Source: Butyrivibrio sp.
Lineage (GTDB): Bacteria > Bacillota_A > Clostridia > Lachnospirales > Lachnospiraceae
Direction of reading: 5' to 3'
DNA: 14,087 nucleotides
Assembly: GCA_017996845.1 (NCBI GenBank)
Contig: JAGOGF010000061.1
Coordinates: 1-14,087 of the forward strand
The notes below the pieces were generated by a model. That model worked only from the letters and a program-made list of their open reading frames with translations, did not search any database and was not told the origin of the DNA. Below, in pieces: positions 13,711-14,087 of the stretch (its first letter is position 1; the number at the start of each line of letters is the position of its first letter). A program made the translations under genes and the position numbers.

Positions 13711-14087
13711 AGCCAATCTCTCTCTATATTCATATTCCATTTTGCCGGAAGAAGTGCTTATATTGTGATTTTTTATCCGCTCCTGCAGAAACAGATCTGC
13801 AGGAGCGTTATTTCCATGCTCTTTTGGCTGAAATAATCAGAACAGCAAAGAAATGCGGAGACAAGGAAGTGATTACCGTTTTCATAGGTGGCGGGACACC
13901 ATCCTTACCGGACGCGAAGTGGATCATGCAAGTCATGGGTGTACTGAAAAATAATTTTAAATTTGCCGAACATCCTGAAATCAGCATGGAAATGAATCCG
14001 GGGACTGAAACACTGGAAAAACTGACGCAGTACAGGAAAGCAGGGATCAATCGTCTCAGTATCGGTTGTCAGTCGCTTCAGGATGAA
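13707..14087 (+). CDS. hemW: HemW, radical SAM heme chaperone (5' part, cut by the window edge)
   Basis: HemW, formerly annotated as HemN-like oxygen-independent coproporphyrinogen oxidase, is a radical SAM protein thought to deliver heme to membrane-bound enzymes. The first 127 codons are present, about a third of the usual length of 375-380, and the frame is open to the last base. The radical SAM motif is C13-x3-C17-x2-C20 ([11 protein letters not shown]). VFIGGGTPS and the MEMNPGT segment follow, then [10 protein letters not shown], where most members have Leu instead of Cys. The three-Cys motif without the extra Cys of true HemN (CxxxCxxCxC) supports HemW. The ATG overlaps the lepA TGA (ATGA), so translation is coupled; lepA-hemW is the standard Firmicutes order. 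Confidence 0.95.
   Translation, partial: MKPISLYIHIPFCRKKCLYCDFLSAPAETDLQERYFHALLAEIIRTAKKCGDKEVITVFIGGGTPSLPDAKWIMQVMGVLKNNFKFAEHPEISMEMNPGTETLEKLTQYRKAGINRLSIGCQSLQDE
13778..13807 (+). repeat. Perfect 11-bp inverted repeat inside hemW
   Basis: CGCTCCTGCAG (13778-13788) and CTGCAGGAGCG (13797-13807) pair perfectly around an 8-nt loop AAACAGAT. It begins 71 nt after the hemW start and encodes residues [11 protein letters not shown]. It is followed by TTATTTCC, too weak a T tract for a confident terminator. Confidence 0.8.

Overview
The window reads as chromosomal DNA of a Gram-positive anaerobe of the Clostridia, most like a Lachnospiraceae member. This rests on the protein sequences (LepA, HemW, TrmK, S20), the purine-rich Shine-Dalgarno sites, the TTGACA/TATAAT-type promoters, and a local order (trmK, nif3-like, TGS-uridine-kinase-like; rpsT divergent from lepA-hemW) known from Firmicutes. 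No transposase, integrase, tRNA or CRISPR array is visible. Species cannot be fixed from sequence reading alone.

Left block (1-4579, all +): a multi-pass membrane protein of unknown function whose 5' end looks irregular, then a tight run of trmK (tRNA m1A22 methyltransferase), a Nif3/DUF34 metal protein and a three-domain TGS/SAD-like/uridine-kinase-like nucleoside kinase. No terminator is seen after the kinase. RNase P RNA (rnpB, 4619-5045) follows under its own promoter; its P1 helix can be closed exactly, which fixes both ends.

Middle block (5046-10154, all +), the least ordinary part: a membrane-anchored trypsin-like serine protease that starts only about 8 nt after rnpB, without its own visible Shine-Dalgarno or promoter; a 618-residue membrane-anchored coiled-coil protein ending in a Cys/His-rich repeat region, with its own promoter and a structured leader; then, from a strong promoter overlapping the stop codon of that gene, two adjacent G3E (CobW/COG0523) GTPase-family genes. 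The first has the CxCC metal motif and a very long His/Asp/Glu-rich loop. The second lacks CxCC and carries a C-terminal domain resembling DUF1980/TIGR03943. Together they suggest handling of a transition metal, probably zinc, beside an extracytoplasmic Cys/His-rich protein. A joint function is inference only.

Right block (10235-14087): a PF06541-type membrane protein with a long helical tail; rpsT (S20) on the minus strand with promoter, ribosome binding site and terminator all readable; a divergent control region; lepA; and the first third of hemW, overlapping lepA by ATGA and cut by the window edge. Compared with Bacillus subtilis, the sporulation genes gpr and spoIIP that sit between rpsT and lepA are missing here.

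Intergenic stretches are short (at most about 200 bp between CDSs apart from rnpB), and nearly all the coding is on the plus strand.
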